From Novimethylophilus kurashikiensis (lineage in GTDB: Bacteria > Pseudomonadota > Gammaproteobacteria > Burkholderiales > Methylophilaceae): a DNA stretch of 64,000 nucleotides. Location of the stretch: contig NZ_BDOQ01000002.1 in NCBI RefSeq assembly GCF_003112435.1, forward strand, positions 1 to 64,000. Direction: 5' to 3'. Made by a program: the position numbers and the translations under genes. This document shows, piece after piece, positions 1-9,186 of this stretch (within the stretch, counting starts at the first letter, position 1; each line of letters starts with the position of its first letter). Under the pieces are notes generated by a model. It saw only the letters and a list, made by a program, of their open reading frames with translations. It did no database searches and was not told the DNA's origin.

Positions 1-744
1 GTGGCCCGCCATGACTCGCCCCAGGATGACGGAAAGCATGATCGCGCCCAGCGTGACATGCGCCCCGTGGAATCCGGTGAGTATGTAAAAAGTAGCGCCG
101 TAGATGCCGGTCTTGAGGGTGAATCCCGCCGACATGTATTCGTGCGCCTGCAGAAACAGAAAGACCACGCCCAGCAGAATCGTCAGCGCGAGGCCGATCT
201 TCACTTGCATGCGGTTGTTGCGCTTTAACCCCCAGTGCGCCCAGGTCACGGTCGCGCCGGAACTCAGCAAGATCAGTGTATTGATGGCCGGGATGCCCCA
301 GGCATGCATGGGCTGGAAGGCCTCTTTTGCAGCCGGTCCAGCGTTGGGCCAATCGGGGATGAAACCTGGCCATAGGAGCGGGGTATGCCCAAGCACGGGG
401 ATGGTCCAGAAGCGCGAGTAGAACAAGGCGCTGAACAGCGCACCGAAGAACATTACCTCGGAGAAGATGAACCAGCCCATGCCCCACCGGTAGGATAAAT
501 CCACCTGATCGTTGAACAACCCGGCGACGTTTTCGCGGATGACGTTGCCGAACCAGCCTACGAGCATGACAGCGAGAATGATGCCCCCCAGCCCCATGAT
601 GTAAGCCCCCGCCGAGACTTTTTGCAGTAACAGGACGAAGCCCGCAGCAAGCGTGAGCAGCGCCACCGAGCCGACGATGGGCCAGATGGAGGGGGCGGGG
701 ACGTAGTAGCGATCGTGCGTCGTGACAGCGGTCGAGGATTGCAT
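1..744 (-). CDS. ctaE: Cytochrome c oxidase subunit III (partial, 3' end off window)
   Basis: Reading the minus strand from the ATG at 744 gives 248 codons without a stop, running off the left edge. The product is a hydrophobic membrane protein opening with MQSSTAVTTHDRYYVP and containing typical COX3 stretches such as WGMGWFIFSEVMFFGALFS and the GFHGAHVTLG segment. Subunit III is a non-catalytic inner-membrane subunit of heme-copper oxidase that stabilises subunit I and proton uptake. The gene starts 12 bp after ctaD and has a GGAGG-type ribosome site just upstream. In many proteobacteria ctaG (cox11) lies between ctaD and ctaE; here it does not, so it may lie beyond the edge or elsewhere. 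The family call is certain; the C-terminus is unseen. Confidence 0.95.
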   Translation of the reverse strand, partial: MQSSTAVTTHDRYYVPAPSIWPIVGSVALLTLAAGFVLLLQKVSAGAYIMGLGGIILAVMLVGWFGNVIRENVAGLFNDQVDLSYRWGMGWFIFSEVMFFGALFSALFYSRFWTIPVLGHTPLLWPGFIPDWPNAGPAAKEAFQPMHAWGIPAINTLILLSSGATVTWAHWGLKRNNRMQVKIGLALTILLGVVFLFLQAHEYMSAGFTLKTGIYGATFYILTGFHGAHVTLGAIMLSVILGRVMAGH

Positions 745-756
745 GATGGCCTCCTG

Positions 757-2358
757 TTATTTGATCACCGGCGCGGTTTCGAACGAGTGATAGGGCGGCG
801 GTGAAGGCAGCGTCCACTCCAGCGTTTCCGCGCCTTCCCACGGCCTGTTACCGGCGACAGCCCCGCTGCGGATGCACTTAATGACGGTATAGAGAAACAG
901 TAGCTGGCTGGCCCCCAGCACGAAGGCGCCCAGCGACACGATCATGTTGAAATTGGCGAATTGCAGCGCGTAATCGGGGATACGCCGTGGCATGCCCGCC
1001 AATCCCAGGAAGTGCATGGGAAAAAAGGTCACATTGAATGCGATGGCCGTGAGCCAGAAGTGAATCTTGCCCAGGCGTTCGTCGTACATGTGCCCGGTCC
1101 ACTTGGGCAGCCAGTAGTAGATGCCGCCCATGATGCTCATGGCCGCGCCTGAAAACAACACGTAGTGGAAGTGCGCGACGACGTAGTAGGTGTCCTGCAA
1201 CTGGATATCGACCGGCACGATGGCGAGCACCAGACCGCTGAAGCCGCCGATGGTGAACAGACATACCACGGCGATGGCGAACAACATGGGCGTCTCGAAG
1301 CTGATGGAGCCTTTCCACATGGTGGCCGTCCAGTTGAATACTTTCACGCCTGTCGGCACGGCGATCAGCATGGTGGCGTACATGAAGAATAATTGGCTGG
1401 CGATGGGCATGCCGACGGTGAACATGTGGTGCGCCCAGACGATGAACGCCAGCGAAGCCAGCACCACGGTGGCATAGACCATCGAGCGATAGCCGAACAG
1501 CGGCTTGCGCGAAAAAGTCGGGATGATGGTGGAAAGAATCCCGAACGCCGGCAGGATCATGATGTAGACCTCGGGGTGTCCGAAGAACCAGAAAATATGC
1601 TGGTACATCACCGGGTCGCCGCCACCGGCCGCATTGAAGAAGGAGGTGCCGAAATGACGGTCCATGAGCAGCATGGTCACGGCCGAGGCCAGGACCGGCA
1701 TGGCGGAAATCAGCAGGAAGGCGGTGATCAGCCAGGTCCACACGAACATGGGCATTTTCATCAGCGTCATGCCCGGCGCCCGCATGTTAAGGATGGTGGT
1801 GATGATGTTGATCGAGCCCATGATGGACGAGATGCCCATGATGTGGATGGCGAAGATCGTCATGTCGTAGGACGGCCCGCCCTGGATGAACAGCGGCGGA
1901 TACATGGTCCAGCCGCCGGCCATGGCGCCGCCCGGTACGAAAAAGGCGCCGATCAGCAGCAGACCCGCCATCGGAAGCAGCCAGAAACTCCAGTTGTTGA
2001 GCCGCGGGAAGGCCATGTCCGGTGCGCCGATCATGAGCGGGATCTGCCAGTTCGCGAAGCCGACGAAGGCCGGCATGATCGCGCCGAAAATCATGATCAG
2101 TCCGTGCATGGTGGTGAGCTGGTTGAACACATTGGGCTGGAAGAATTGCAATCCCGGCTGGAACAATTCGGCGCGGATCAACATGGCCAGCGCACCGGCG
2201 AAGAGGAACATGCCGAAGCTGAACCAGAGATACAGCGTGCCGATGTCCTTATGGTTGGTGGACATCACCCAGCGCATCCAGCCTGTCGGATGATGGTCTG
2301 GGTGATTGTCTGCGTGGTGTTCGTTGTGGACGTCTTGTATGGGAATTGTCGTCGCCAT
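757..2358 (-). CDS. ctaD: Cytochrome c oxidase subunit I, aa3 type
   Basis: This 533-residue catalytic subunit of an A-type heme-copper oxidase reduces O2 to water and pumps protons across the inner membrane. The expected ligands are visible: H85 in TMHGL (heme a), H261 of the HPEVY motif (the cross-linked His/Tyr pair is H261/Y265, and E263 marks an A1-type proton path), H310-H311 (CuB), and H396 and H398 in VAHFHYV (hemes a3 and a). About twelve hydrophobic helices follow a short His-rich N-terminus. The start ATG has GAGGAG upstream. It sits 11 bp after ctaC and 12 bp before ctaE in one operon. Length and motifs are normal and nothing suggests damage. Confidence 0.98.
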   Translation of the reverse strand: MATTIPIQDVHNEHHADNHPDHHPTGWMRWVMSTNHKDIGTLYLWFSFGMFLFAGALAMLIRAELFQPGLQFFQPNVFNQLTTMHGLIMIFGAIMPAFVGFANWQIPLMIGAPDMAFPRLNNWSFWLLPMAGLLLIGAFFVPGGAMAGGWTMYPPLFIQGGPSYDMTIFAIHIMGISSIMGSINIITTILNMRAPGMTLMKMPMFVWTWLITAFLLISAMPVLASAVTMLLMDRHFGTSFFNAAGGGDPVMYQHIFWFFGHPEVYIMILPAFGILSTIIPTFSRKPLFGYRSMVYATVVLASLAFIVWAHHMFTVGMPIASQLFFMYATMLIAVPTGVKVFNWTATMWKGSISFETPMLFAIAVVCLFTIGGFSGLVLAIVPVDIQLQDTYYVVAHFHYVLFSGAAMSIMGGIYYWLPKWTGHMYDERLGKIHFWLTAIAFNVTFFPMHFLGLAGMPRRIPDYALQFANFNMIVSLGAFVLGASQLLFLYTVIKCIRSGAVAGNRPWEGAETLEWTLPSPPPYHSFETAPVIK

Positions 2359-2369
2359 TTCTAAGCTCC

Positions 2370-3575
2370 TCAGCTCGATTTGCCGGTGGATTTACGCAGG
2401 GTTGCGACTTCGGACGGCTGGATCATGTCGCCGGTATGGTTACCCCAGTTGTTGCGCTCGAAGGTGATGACTGCGGCAATGTCAAAATCGGACAGTTGTC
2501 CGGCGAAGGCTGGCATGGCGGTGCCGGTAATGCCGTGCATGACGATGTCGAGATGTTTTTCCTTGGGGCCGAGCACGATCTTGCCGTCTTTCCAGAATCC
2601 GCGCGTTTCGATGGGGTCGGTCATGCCCTTGGCCGCAGCGAAGGGTGCCCCCTCGACGAGCGGCGGAAAGGTTCCGGGAACGCCTTGGCCTGTCGCCTGA
2701 TGGCACATGGCGCAACTGGTGGTGAAGACTTTTTCGCCGTGGCTCTTCAACTCAGCGAGTGTGTAGGTCTTGGCCGAAGCCGCTGCCGCTTCGGCCATGG
2801 TGGCTTTTTGACGCGTCAGCCAGGCGGTATAGCTGGCGGGATCGACCGCTTCTACCACCACAGGCATGTAGCCGTGGCGAACGCCGCAGAGCTCGGCACA
2901 CTGGCCGCGATAGGTCCCTGGATTGTCAACCGTGAACCAGGCCTCATGGATGAAGCCGGGAATGGCGTCCTGCTTGACCCCGAAGGTCGGCACCCACCAG
3001 GAATGGATGACGTCGGTAGCGGTTAGCAGCACGCGTACTTTCTTGCCCGTAGGCACCACCATGGGGTTGTCCACTTCAAGCAGGTAATGCGGGTCTTTTT
3101 CCACCTTGTTGTCGATCTGGTCCTGCGGGGTGGAAAGATTGCTGAGGAAGCGCACGCCTTCGCCCATGTATTCGTATTCCCATATCCACTGGTGGCCGGT
3201 GACCTTGATGGTCATATCCGGATGGCCGGTGTTGCGCATGTCGAAGATGGTCTTGGTGGTGGGGTAGGCCATGCCGACCAGGATGATGAAAGGGATGATG
3301 GTCCAGACGATTTCCAGCTTGGTATTCTCGTGAAACTGGACGGCCTGATGGCCGACGGATTTGCGATGCTTGACCAGCGCCACGAACATGACGCCGAAGA
3401 CGATGATAAAGATGACAAAACAGACCAGCAGGATGAGGTTGTGCAGATCGTAAATCTGCTGGGCAACCGGCGATGCCGGGGTTTGCAGGTTCAGCCGGTA
3501 TTCGGCGTGTAGAGGCGCGGCGAGCAGGAACGGCAGGGCGCAGACGAGCTGCCGCCAGAGCTTTTTTCCGAACAT
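2370..3575 (-). CDS. ctaC: Cytochrome c oxidase subunit II with fused C-terminal cytochrome c domain
   Basis: Subunit II accepts electrons from cytochrome c through the dinuclear CuA centre. I place the start at the ATG at 3575 (401 residues), because GAGGGAG lies about 8 bases upstream and MFGKKLWRQL begins a good signal peptide ending near LHAEYRL. Two transmembrane helices follow (about residues 46-68 and 88-107). The CuA ligands are H191, C226, E228, C230, H234 and M237. A C-terminal cytochrome c domain carries CAMCH (C288, C291, H292) and a likely distal Met in TAMPAFAGQ, so this is a caa3-like subunit II. It is the second gene of the DUF2244-ctaC-ctaD-ctaE operon. Confidence 0.97.
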   Translation of the reverse strand: MFGKKLWRQLVCALPFLLAAPLHAEYRLNLQTPASPVAQQIYDLHNLILLVCFVIFIIVFGVMFVALVKHRKSVGHQAVQFHENTKLEIVWTIIPFIILVGMAYPTTKTIFDMRNTGHPDMTIKVTGHQWIWEYEYMGEGVRFLSNLSTPQDQIDNKVEKDPHYLLEVDNPMVVPTGKKVRVLLTATDVIHSWWVPTFGVKQDAIPGFIHEAWFTVDNPGTYRGQCAELCGVRHGYMPVVVEAVDPASYTAWLTRQKATMAEAAAASAKTYTLAELKSHGEKVFTTSCAMCHQATGQGVPGTFPPLVEGAPFAAAKGMTDPIETRGFWKDGKIVLGPKEKHLDIVMHGITGTAMPAFAGQLSDFDIAAVITFERNNWGNHTGDMIQPSEVATLRKSTGKSS

Positions 3576-3588
3576 GATGTAGGCTCCC

Positions 3589-4071
3589 TCAAGATAAATA
3601 CCCACCTAATCTCGATTTCAAAAGTCGCCCCACATTCAAACGTTCTTCACTGCTTAGGAACCGGCCGAACTCAATCTCCTTGCCATGCGAACGCAAAGCC
3701 AACCGGCGGCAATACCCGTTCGGCTGACAGTCCAGGATTACCCTGGCCCAGTAGCCGTTCAGTTCGAAACGTACATCCTGTTTCGTCGTGTGATGCTCGA
3801 CCAATACCTTGTCGTGGTCGATAGTCAGCCGTTCGTAATCCCCGGCATGCAGACACACATAACGTAGACTCCAAAACAGTGCCCCAAGTTCAGCCCCAGC
3901 AAAAGGCAGCACGACCCATGCCCCAGCCAGGAAAAAGCCGAATGCAACGATCAGCGTGATGGTGGCAATGCTCAAGAACACACAGCATGTTCCAGCCGCC
4001 GACAAGGAGCAGTTTGGCCTGCCGGTGATGGCGTAATGCAATGAGGATGCCGAACCCACGACGTCGACCAT
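3589..4071 (-). CDS. DUF2244-family membrane protein
   Basis: This 160-residue protein has two adjacent hydrophobic helices around residues 35-75, then a soluble tail with YERLTIDHDKVLVEH and an ending KSRLGGYLS. The pattern matches the DUF2244 integral membrane family, often found with cytochrome oxidase genes in proteobacteria; its function is unknown. An open frame extends upstream to a GTG at 4251, but the ATG at 4071 has GCGAGG about 9 bases upstream and gives the usual family length. It ends 13 bp before ctaC, so it is probably the first gene of the oxidase operon. A role in oxidase assembly or maturation is only an inference from position. Confidence 0.75.
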   Translation of the reverse strand: MVDVVGSASSLHYAITGRPNCSLSAAGTCCVFLSIATITLIVAFGFFLAGAWVVLPFAGAELGALFWSLRYVCLHAGDYERLTIDHDKVLVEHHTTKQDVRFELNGYWARVILDCQPNGYCRRLALRSHGKEIEFGRFLSSEERLNVGRLLKSRLGGYLS

Positions 4072-4326
4072 GCATGCCTCGCTATATGAATCGAATGCCG
4101 TTTCCAAATGATATTCGCCCAGCCGTTTTGAGCCGGGAAAAGTTGCCGGGCAGGGCCTCGCTGCTTTCCGTTTCGTTCCCTGCCGAAATGGCTGTGCTAC
4201 TGGATTGAATTTTAAGAATTTGTCCCCGTACCTGAATGTCGCTTTGCGCACATTAAAACGCTGGACAATCCATACTTAAACAGTAAACTAATCGGTGCAG
4301 GTCTAAACCTTTAGAAAGGATGAGGT

Positions 4327-4929
4327 ATGAATCCGCTGAATCTATTTTGGCTGTTCACCGCACCAAGCAAGGGATGGAACCGTCTCGTGCAGAGCAAGCC
4401 TTCGATCCATCAGTTGTACCTGTTGCACGTCATGCCTTATGCCTTGATTCCGCCCCTAATGGGATATTTCGCCGGAGTCAAGTTCGGTGGGGAATTCTTT
4501 CCCGCCATGCCGCCCGCCAAGTTGTTGCTGATCGCTGTCATCTTTTACGTGGTCGAACTGGTCGTGGTGCCGGTGATGGCTGTCATCATTCGGCAATTGG
4601 CAGAAATCGCGGAAATTCATCCGTCGTATCACGAATCTTTCATGCTCGCTGCCGTGGCGCCTACGCCGTTGTGGCTGGCCCCCATTTTTCTCGTCGTGCC
4701 GAGCGTGCTGCTCAACCTTGCCGTAGTCTCGCTGGCCATGATGGCCGCGGCCGGCTTCATTTACTACGGCATTCCTTCCGTATTCGGCATCAAGGAAGAA
4801 GGCCATGCCATGCTCATGTTCGGCGCCGTGCTCATCGCGGGCGTCGTGGCCTGGGGGTTCCTCATGGTCTCCACGCTGGTGGTATGGGGTAGCGTCCAGA
4901 ACCTGCCGGTGAATTTGCCGCTGGCCTAG
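4327..4929 (+). CDS. Yip1-family multi-pass membrane protein
   Basis: This 200-residue protein has about five hydrophobic helices and the family-like opening NPLNLFWLFTAPSKGW, followed by HVMPYALIPPLMGYFAG. This matches the bacterial Yip1 (DUF1282) inner-membrane family, whose function in bacteria is unclear. The start has AAAGGA and GAGG upstream. It is transcribed divergently from the oxidase operon across about 255 bp and stands alone, ending in a strong hairpin at 4941-4979. A longer out-of-frame ORF overlaps it but lacks membrane character. Confidence 0.75.
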   Translation: MNPLNLFWLFTAPSKGWNRLVQSKPSIHQLYLLHVMPYALIPPLMGYFAGVKFGGEFFPAMPPAKLLLIAVIFYVVELVVVPVMAVIIRQLAEIAEIHPSYHESFMLAAVAPTPLWLAPIFLVVPSVLLNLAVVSLAMMAAAGFIYYGIPSVFGIKEEGHAMLMFGAVLIAGVVAWGFLMVSTLVVWGSVQNLPVNLPLA

Positions 4930-4940
4930 CGGCCCTCGCT

Positions 4941-4979
4941 CGCGGTTGCAGACTCTATCTCCTGGGGCCTGCAACCGCG
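4941..4979 (+). terminator. Hairpin downstream of the Yip1 gene
   Basis: An 11-bp perfect inverted repeat (CGCGGTTGCAG pairing with CTGCAACCGCG) starts 12 bases after the stop codon, with a 17-base loop. It is followed by GGATTTTAAAT rather than a clean T run, so it is a plausible but imperfect intrinsic terminator. Beyond it, 4980-5218 contains no gene that I can support. Confidence 0.55.
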
Positions 4980-5218
4980 GGATTTTAAATATTTCCCTTT
5001 CCAAGTATGTGGACACCTCGTTTTGAGGTAGTCCTTGCCCTACCTTTTTTAGGTGGGATTCCTATCTGAAAATCAATCGTTCCTGATATGCAGTAGGCGA
5101 TTAACTTGGCATGCTTCGCGCAGGCTGTATCAGGTTACGTGATTGTTTGTGTCAGCGTTCCCAGCACGGCTTGAAGACGGTCGAACAAATACTAAAAAAC
5201 ACTGGATTGGAGCAAAAA

Positions 5219-6862
5219 GTGAAATTGACTGTAGCGAAGCGCATCGGGGGGCTGGCACTAACGGCCTTGCTGGGTATCGCAATATTGTCGTGGTTGGGTA
5301 TCAGCCGGATATCTACCGTATACGAGAAAGTGAACTTTGCGAATGTAAACTCCGTTCCCAGCCTGCTCGAGCTTGCCAAAATAAGCAGAGCTTTCGGCAA
5401 TATACGCACCAATAGCTGGAAGCATGTCGCTTCTGACGATCAAGCAGACATGCATGACATTCAGGCCAAGAGCGATGCCACGATCGCCGAGATGAAAGAG
5501 TTGCTTAAAAAATACCTTACCGATGCTTGCCTGGGCGCTAGTTGTGCTGCGGACGATAAGGAAATTGGGTTGATCAATGATATCTCCGCTCATCTGGCTG
5601 AGTACGAAGTCGCGCGAAACAAGGTGATGGCGCTGTCCTACGCGATGAAAACCAAGGACGCGCTTGCGTTGGGACGCGCTGAATTGACCCCAGCCTCTAC
5701 AAAAGTGCAGGATGCGATCGACGCAGACGTTCGTTACAACCAGGAATTAGGCAAAAAGGCCGCGGAGGATGGTGCGGCTACCAAGGACTCTGCCATTCGT
5801 CTTGCCATCATTGTTAGCGTGACGATATTTGTATTGATGGCTGTTCTTGGCATCCTGATCACACGTCAGTTGTTGAATCAACTGGGCGGTGAGCCGGAGT
5901 ACGCTGCTGAGATGATCCAACGTGTTGCTGACGGCGATTTGACCGTTCAGGTCGCGACCAAGCCGGGTGATACCACCAGCATGCTGGCTTCCGTTAAGGG
6001 CATGGCAGAAAAGCTGGCCCAGATCGTGAGCGAAATTCGTTCATCTGCCAATAATCTCGCATCGGCTTCGGAAGAAGTGTCGGCCACCGCACAAAGCATG
6101 TCGCAGGCTACTAACGAGCAATCTTCATCCGTAGAGGAAACCTCCGCAGCAATTGAACAGATGAGCGCATCCATTGCCCAAAACACTGAAAACGCCAAGG
6201 TGACCGAAGGTATTGCCTCGAAGGCTGCGACGGACGCCAACGAAGGCGGTGAGGCAGTAGGTAGCACGGTATCCGCCATGAAGCAGATCGCGGACAAAAT
6301 CAGCATCATCGATGATATTGCCTACCAGACTAATCTGCTGGCCTTGAATGCCGCTATTGAAGCGGCCCGTGCAGGCGAGCACGGCAAGGGCTTCGCCGTG
6401 GTGGCTGCCGAAGTGCGTAAACTGGCCGAGCGCAGCCAGGTAGCGGCACAGGAAATCGGCGAAGTAGCGAAAAGCAGCGTGGACCTGGCTGAAAAGGCAG
6501 GTAACCTGCTTGACGAAATTGTTCCCGCCATTAACCGTACCAGCGATCTGGTGCAAGAGATTACTGCTGCCAGCGAAGAGCAGTCGGCCGGCACCAACCA
6601 GATCAACACGGCCATGAGCCAGTTGAGCCAGATCACCCAGCAAAACGCCAGCAGCAGCGAAGAGCTGGCGGCCACCGCCGAGGAAATGAGTGCCAGCGCC
6701 GAACAGCTCCAGCAGTTAGTCGGTTTCTTCCAAGTCGATCAAGGCGGCAGTTCGGTGAGACAAAGCCCTTCCAGACGTGGCAGTCCATCTTCTTCCAGGG
6801 TAGCCAGTATTGCTACCCCGACATTCAAAGCTCATAGCGAAGACGATTTCGTCAAATTCTGA
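5219..6862 (+). CDS. Methyl-accepting chemotaxis protein 1 (4HB-like sensor, HAMP, MA domain)
   Basis: This is a transmembrane chemoreceptor that passes periplasmic ligand signals to CheW/CheA. The frame is open from an ATG at 5111, but I prefer the GTG at 5219 (547 residues): GGAG lies 6 bases upstream, and [11 protein letters not shown] then resembles the starts of the neighbouring receptors. TM1 is at about residues 8-28, followed by a helical periplasmic domain with two cysteines in [12 protein letters not shown]2 near [17 protein letters not shown], a HAMP domain beginning QLGGEPEYA, and a long coiled-coil signalling domain with the conserved tip [18 protein letters not shown]. It ends in DFVKF, which fits the x-[HFYW]-x-x-[HFYW] pentapeptide consensus for tethering CheR/CheB. 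The ligand is unknown. Confidence 0.93.
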   Translation: MKLTVAKRIGGLALTALLGIAILSWLGISRISTVYEKVNFANVNSVPSLLELAKISRAFGNIRTNSWKHVASDDQADMHDIQAKSDATIAEMKELLKKYLTDACLGASCAADDKEIGLINDISAHLAEYEVARNKVMALSYAMKTKDALALGRAELTPASTKVQDAIDADVRYNQELGKKAAEDGAATKDSAIRLAIIVSVTIFVLMAVLGILITRQLLNQLGGEPEYAAEMIQRVADGDLTVQVATKPGDTTSMLASVKGMAEKLAQIVSEIRSSANNLASASEEVSATAQSMSQATNEQSSSVEETSAAIEQMSASIAQNTENAKVTEGIASKAATDANEGGEAVGSTVSAMKQIADKISIIDDIAYQTNLLALNAAIEAARAGEHGKGFAVVAAEVRKLAERSQVAAQEIGEVAKSSVDLAEKAGNLLDEIVPAINRTSDLVQEITAASEEQSAGTNQINTAMSQLSQITQQNASSSEELAATAEEMSASAEQLQQLVGFFQVDQGGSSVRQSPSRRGSPSSSRVASIATPTFKAHSEDDFVKF

Positions 6863-6887
6863 TTCCGAACAAACAGTAAGCCAACTT

Positions 6888-6919
6888 TCCCGCAGGACGA
6901 CTTCAGTCGCCTTGCGGGA
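6888..6919 (+). terminator. Hairpin after MCP 1
   Basis: TCCCGCAGGACGA pairs with TCGCCTTGCGGGA apart from one G-U pair and one mismatch, with a 6-base loop, and is followed by TTCGTTT. It probably ends the MCP 1 transcript before the porin gene. The T run is weak. Confidence 0.5.
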
Positions 6920-7056
6920 TTCGTTTGCCCGTGTGTCATCAACTTTCACACCTTGGTTTGCTGTTTCTGACTTCCCTTTATGTAGTGCCTCGTGATCGGA
7001 GGGTAATCGATCAATAGAAGTTGGTAGGTTTTAAGTTAAATAATAAGGAAAATCTA

Positions 7057-8580
7057 ATGAATATAAAAAAAATAGCTTTAGCATTGTCAGGGGCGGGTAT
7101 CGCACTTCTGCCTGGCATATCCCAGGCTAATGACAGCGATGAAATGGAGCAATTGCGCGCCCTGGTGCAAGAACTCAAGCAGGAAGTGAAAGGTCTCAAG
7201 CAAGATCTCGGCGGCAAGGTGCAGGCGCTGGAAAAGAACAATGACGAGATCGTTGCCAAACAAAAAGACGCACCCATCGTCAAGGCTAGCGAAGAAGGTT
7301 TCGGTATCAAGTCGGCAGATGGTCAGCATGAGATCAAATTGCGCGGGCAGATCCAGGTCGACGGACGTTTTTTCCCCGGTGGCGACGGTTTTGCCAGCGG
7401 TAATACCGATGCTAACGAGGTGCGAGCACCCAATACGTTCTTGCTCAAGCAATTCCGTCCCATTCTCCAGGGGACGGTGTTCGGCAAGTACGATTTCCTG
7501 CTGGTCCCCGATTTCGGTAACGGCAAGACGGTCATTCAGGATGCTTACGTGGACGCCCGATTGACTCCATGGTTCCAGGTCAAGGCCGGTAAGCAAAAGG
7601 TGCCGTTTGGCCTCGAGCGTCTTCAGGGCGATGCCGACGGCAAGTTCATCGAGCGTGGTCTTACCAGCAATATCGCGCCTAACCGCGATATCGGTGTTCA
7701 GGTCCACGGCATGGTCGGCGACGAAATGCTGGATTATGCCCTCGGCTATTTCGATGGCGCACTGGACGGCAGCAGTACTGATTCGTTCACCAATTCCGAT
7801 ACCGACAACAACAGCGACAAGGATTTTGTTGCTCGCGTGTTCAGCAAGCCTTTCAAGAGCAATGGTCCTGATTTCCTTAAGGGGCTGGGATTCGGCTTGG
7901 CTGCAACGTACAGTGATGTACGCGGCCGGGGGTGGACAAGCAATGCGACGGCATCGACAACGACTGCGGGTGTGACGACTTATTCGATGACATCGTCCCA
8001 ATCCAACCTGATCGGCTACAAGAGCGCTCTGGGTCAATTGTCTTTCTTCGGCTACCGAACTGCTACAGTAAGTGCTACTGATACCGCCACTTATGCCGAC
8101 GGAGAACGCTATCGCTTGTCTCCGCAATTCACCTATTACAACGGTCCGTTCGGCCTCATGGGCGAGTACGTTCGTGTGTCGCAGGAAGTCTCTCTTGAGA
8201 AGAACGGTCATTGGCACGGCAAGCTGGATAACGAAGCATGGCAAGTAGTAGCTTCGTGGATGCTTACGGGCGAAGACGCAAGCTACAAGTATCCCAAGGT
8301 CAAGAGCCCATTCGATCCTGATAAGGGTGCCTGGGGCGCGTGGGAACTAGTAGCGCGTTATAGCGAACTGGATATCGATGATGATGCATTTGCGCCTCAT
8401 GGATCAGGTGCTACCAGGCAGAAGCGTTCCTTTGCTGATCCATTAAAGGCTGCAAGCAAGGCAGAAGCTTGGGCTGTCGGCGTGAACTGGTATCTCAACA
8501 AGACCTTCAAGTTGTCGCTCGACTACGAAGACACCAGCTTTGACGGCGGTTGGGCCGGATGCAACAGGTGCCTTAGCTGA
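7057..8580 (+). CDS. OprO/OprP-like phosphate-selective porin, C-terminus shifted out of frame
   Basis: This 507-residue outer-membrane porin starts at MNIKKIALAL (AAGGAAAA upstream), with a signal peptide ending near SQANDS. A short coiled-coil stretch (EMEQLRALVQELKQEV) follows, then a beta-barrel beginning IKLRGQIQVDGRFFP. The architecture matches OprO/OprP-type anion porins. The annotated frame ends in the unusual tail WAGCNRCLS. In the +1 frame, codons from about 8555 to 8629 read on to a normal porin ending, ADRPDEKAVSGRLQIAF with terminal Phe. A one-base insertion around 8549-8556 would explain this. The terminal strand and Phe are the outer-membrane assembly signal, so the gene is either broken at its very end or carries a sequencing error. 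Expression of the next gene should not depend on it. Confidence 0.85.
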   Translation: MNIKKIALALSGAGIALLPGISQANDSDEMEQLRALVQELKQEVKGLKQDLGGKVQALEKNNDEIVAKQKDAPIVKASEEGFGIKSADGQHEIKLRGQIQVDGRFFPGGDGFASGNTDANEVRAPNTFLLKQFRPILQGTVFGKYDFLLVPDFGNGKTVIQDAYVDARLTPWFQVKAGKQKVPFGLERLQGDADGKFIERGLTSNIAPNRDIGVQVHGMVGDEMLDYALGYFDGALDGSSTDSFTNSDTDNNSDKDFVARVFSKPFKSNGPDFLKGLGFGLAATYSDVRGRGWTSNATASTTTAGVTTYSMTSSQSNLIGYKSALGQLSFFGYRTATVSATDTATYADGERYRLSPQFTYYNGPFGLMGEYVRVSQEVSLEKNGHWHGKLDNEAWQVVASWMLTGEDASYKYPKVKSPFDPDKGAWGAWELVARYSELDIDDDAFAPHGSGATRQKRSFADPLKAASKAEAWAVGVNWYLNKTFKLSLDYEDTSFDGGWAGCNRCLS

Positions 8581-8629
8581 TCGACCCGATGAAAAGGCCG
8601 TGTCCGGCCGCTTGCAGATTGCGTTCTAA
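8551..8629 (+). other. Out-of-frame porin C-terminal strand
   Basis: Read one base out of phase with the porin frame, this stretch encodes GPDATGALADRPDEKAV followed by SGRLQIAF and a TAA at 8627-8629. That is the expected last beta-strand of an OprP-type barrel with its terminal aromatic residue. It shows that the shift is recent or an artefact, since the lost tail is still intact. Confidence 0.8.
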
Positions 8630-8659
8630 ATTTTTCAATCACTTAATAAGGAAGCTAAC

Positions 8660-9109
8660 ATGAAAAAAATTGCAATTTCCGCATTACTGGCAATGACGTT
8701 CTCTTTTAACCTTTACGCCGATGACTTCGCCGACAAGGGCGATGCCGAGACGCTGGTAGGCCATGTGGTGAAAGCCATCGGCGCTGACAAGGCCGGTACG
8801 CTCAAGAGCATTACGGCCAAGGACAAGAAGTGGATCAACAAGGACTTGTATCCGGTTGTGTACGGCATGGACGGTAAGTGCCTGGCACACGGCCAGAACG
8901 AAAAGCAAGTGGGCAAGGATCTGATCGATCTGGCAGATGCTGACGGCAAGGAGTTCATCAAGGAGCGTGTCGACCTTGCCAAGTCCAAAGGCAAGTTCTG
9001 GCAGGACTACAAGTTCACCGACCCGGTGACCAAGAAAGTGCTGCCTAAGTCCGCTTTCTGCGAAAAAACCGGCGATGTGATCGTTTGCGCCGGCGTCTAC
9101 AAGCGCTAA
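8660..9109 (+). CDS. Small secreted Cache-domain protein
   Basis: This 149-residue protein has a signal peptide ([20 protein letters not shown], cleavage before DDFADK) and no transmembrane segment afterwards. The mature part contains the single-Cache pattern [19 protein letters not shown], then [17 protein letters not shown] and [15 protein letters not shown], as in soluble periplasmic Cache proteins. AAGGAAGC precedes the ATG. It sits between the porin and MCP 2 in the same direction. Cache domains bind small molecules such as organic acids or amines. As a free periplasmic protein it could deliver a ligand to one of the neighbouring receptors, but that is inference. Three cysteines are present. 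Confidence 0.8.
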   Translation: MKKIAISALLAMTFSFNLYADDFADKGDAETLVGHVVKAIGADKAGTLKSITAKDKKWINKDLYPVVYGMDGKCLAHGQNEKQVGKDLIDLADADGKEFIKERVDLAKSKGKFWQDYKFTDPVTKKVLPKSAFCEKTGDVIVCAGVYKR

Positions 9110-9122
9110 GCAGTAAGTGTGC

Positions 9123-9151
9123 ACCCGGAGCGCCTTTGTGGCGTTCCGGGT
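9123..9151 (+). terminator. Hairpin between the Cache gene and MCP 2
   Basis: ACCCGGAGCGCC and GGCGTTCCGGGT form a 12-bp stem with one G-U pair and a small loop. There is no T run after it, so it may be a processing or stability hairpin rather than a full terminator. Confidence 0.4.
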
Positions 9152-9186
9152 CATTGCTCGTGAATGTCGGAGGCAACAAAAACAAA

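Noticed and set aside
1393-2364. 323-codon plus-strand frame opposite ctaD
   Set aside because: The product is a His/Asp/Arg/Glu-rich string typical of antisense of membrane-protein genes; ctaD motifs are unambiguous.
4980-5218. Possible sigma-28 promoter before MCP 1 (GGCGATTAA near 5097)
   Set aside because: The -10-like half is suggestive but no matching -35 element at proper spacing was found.
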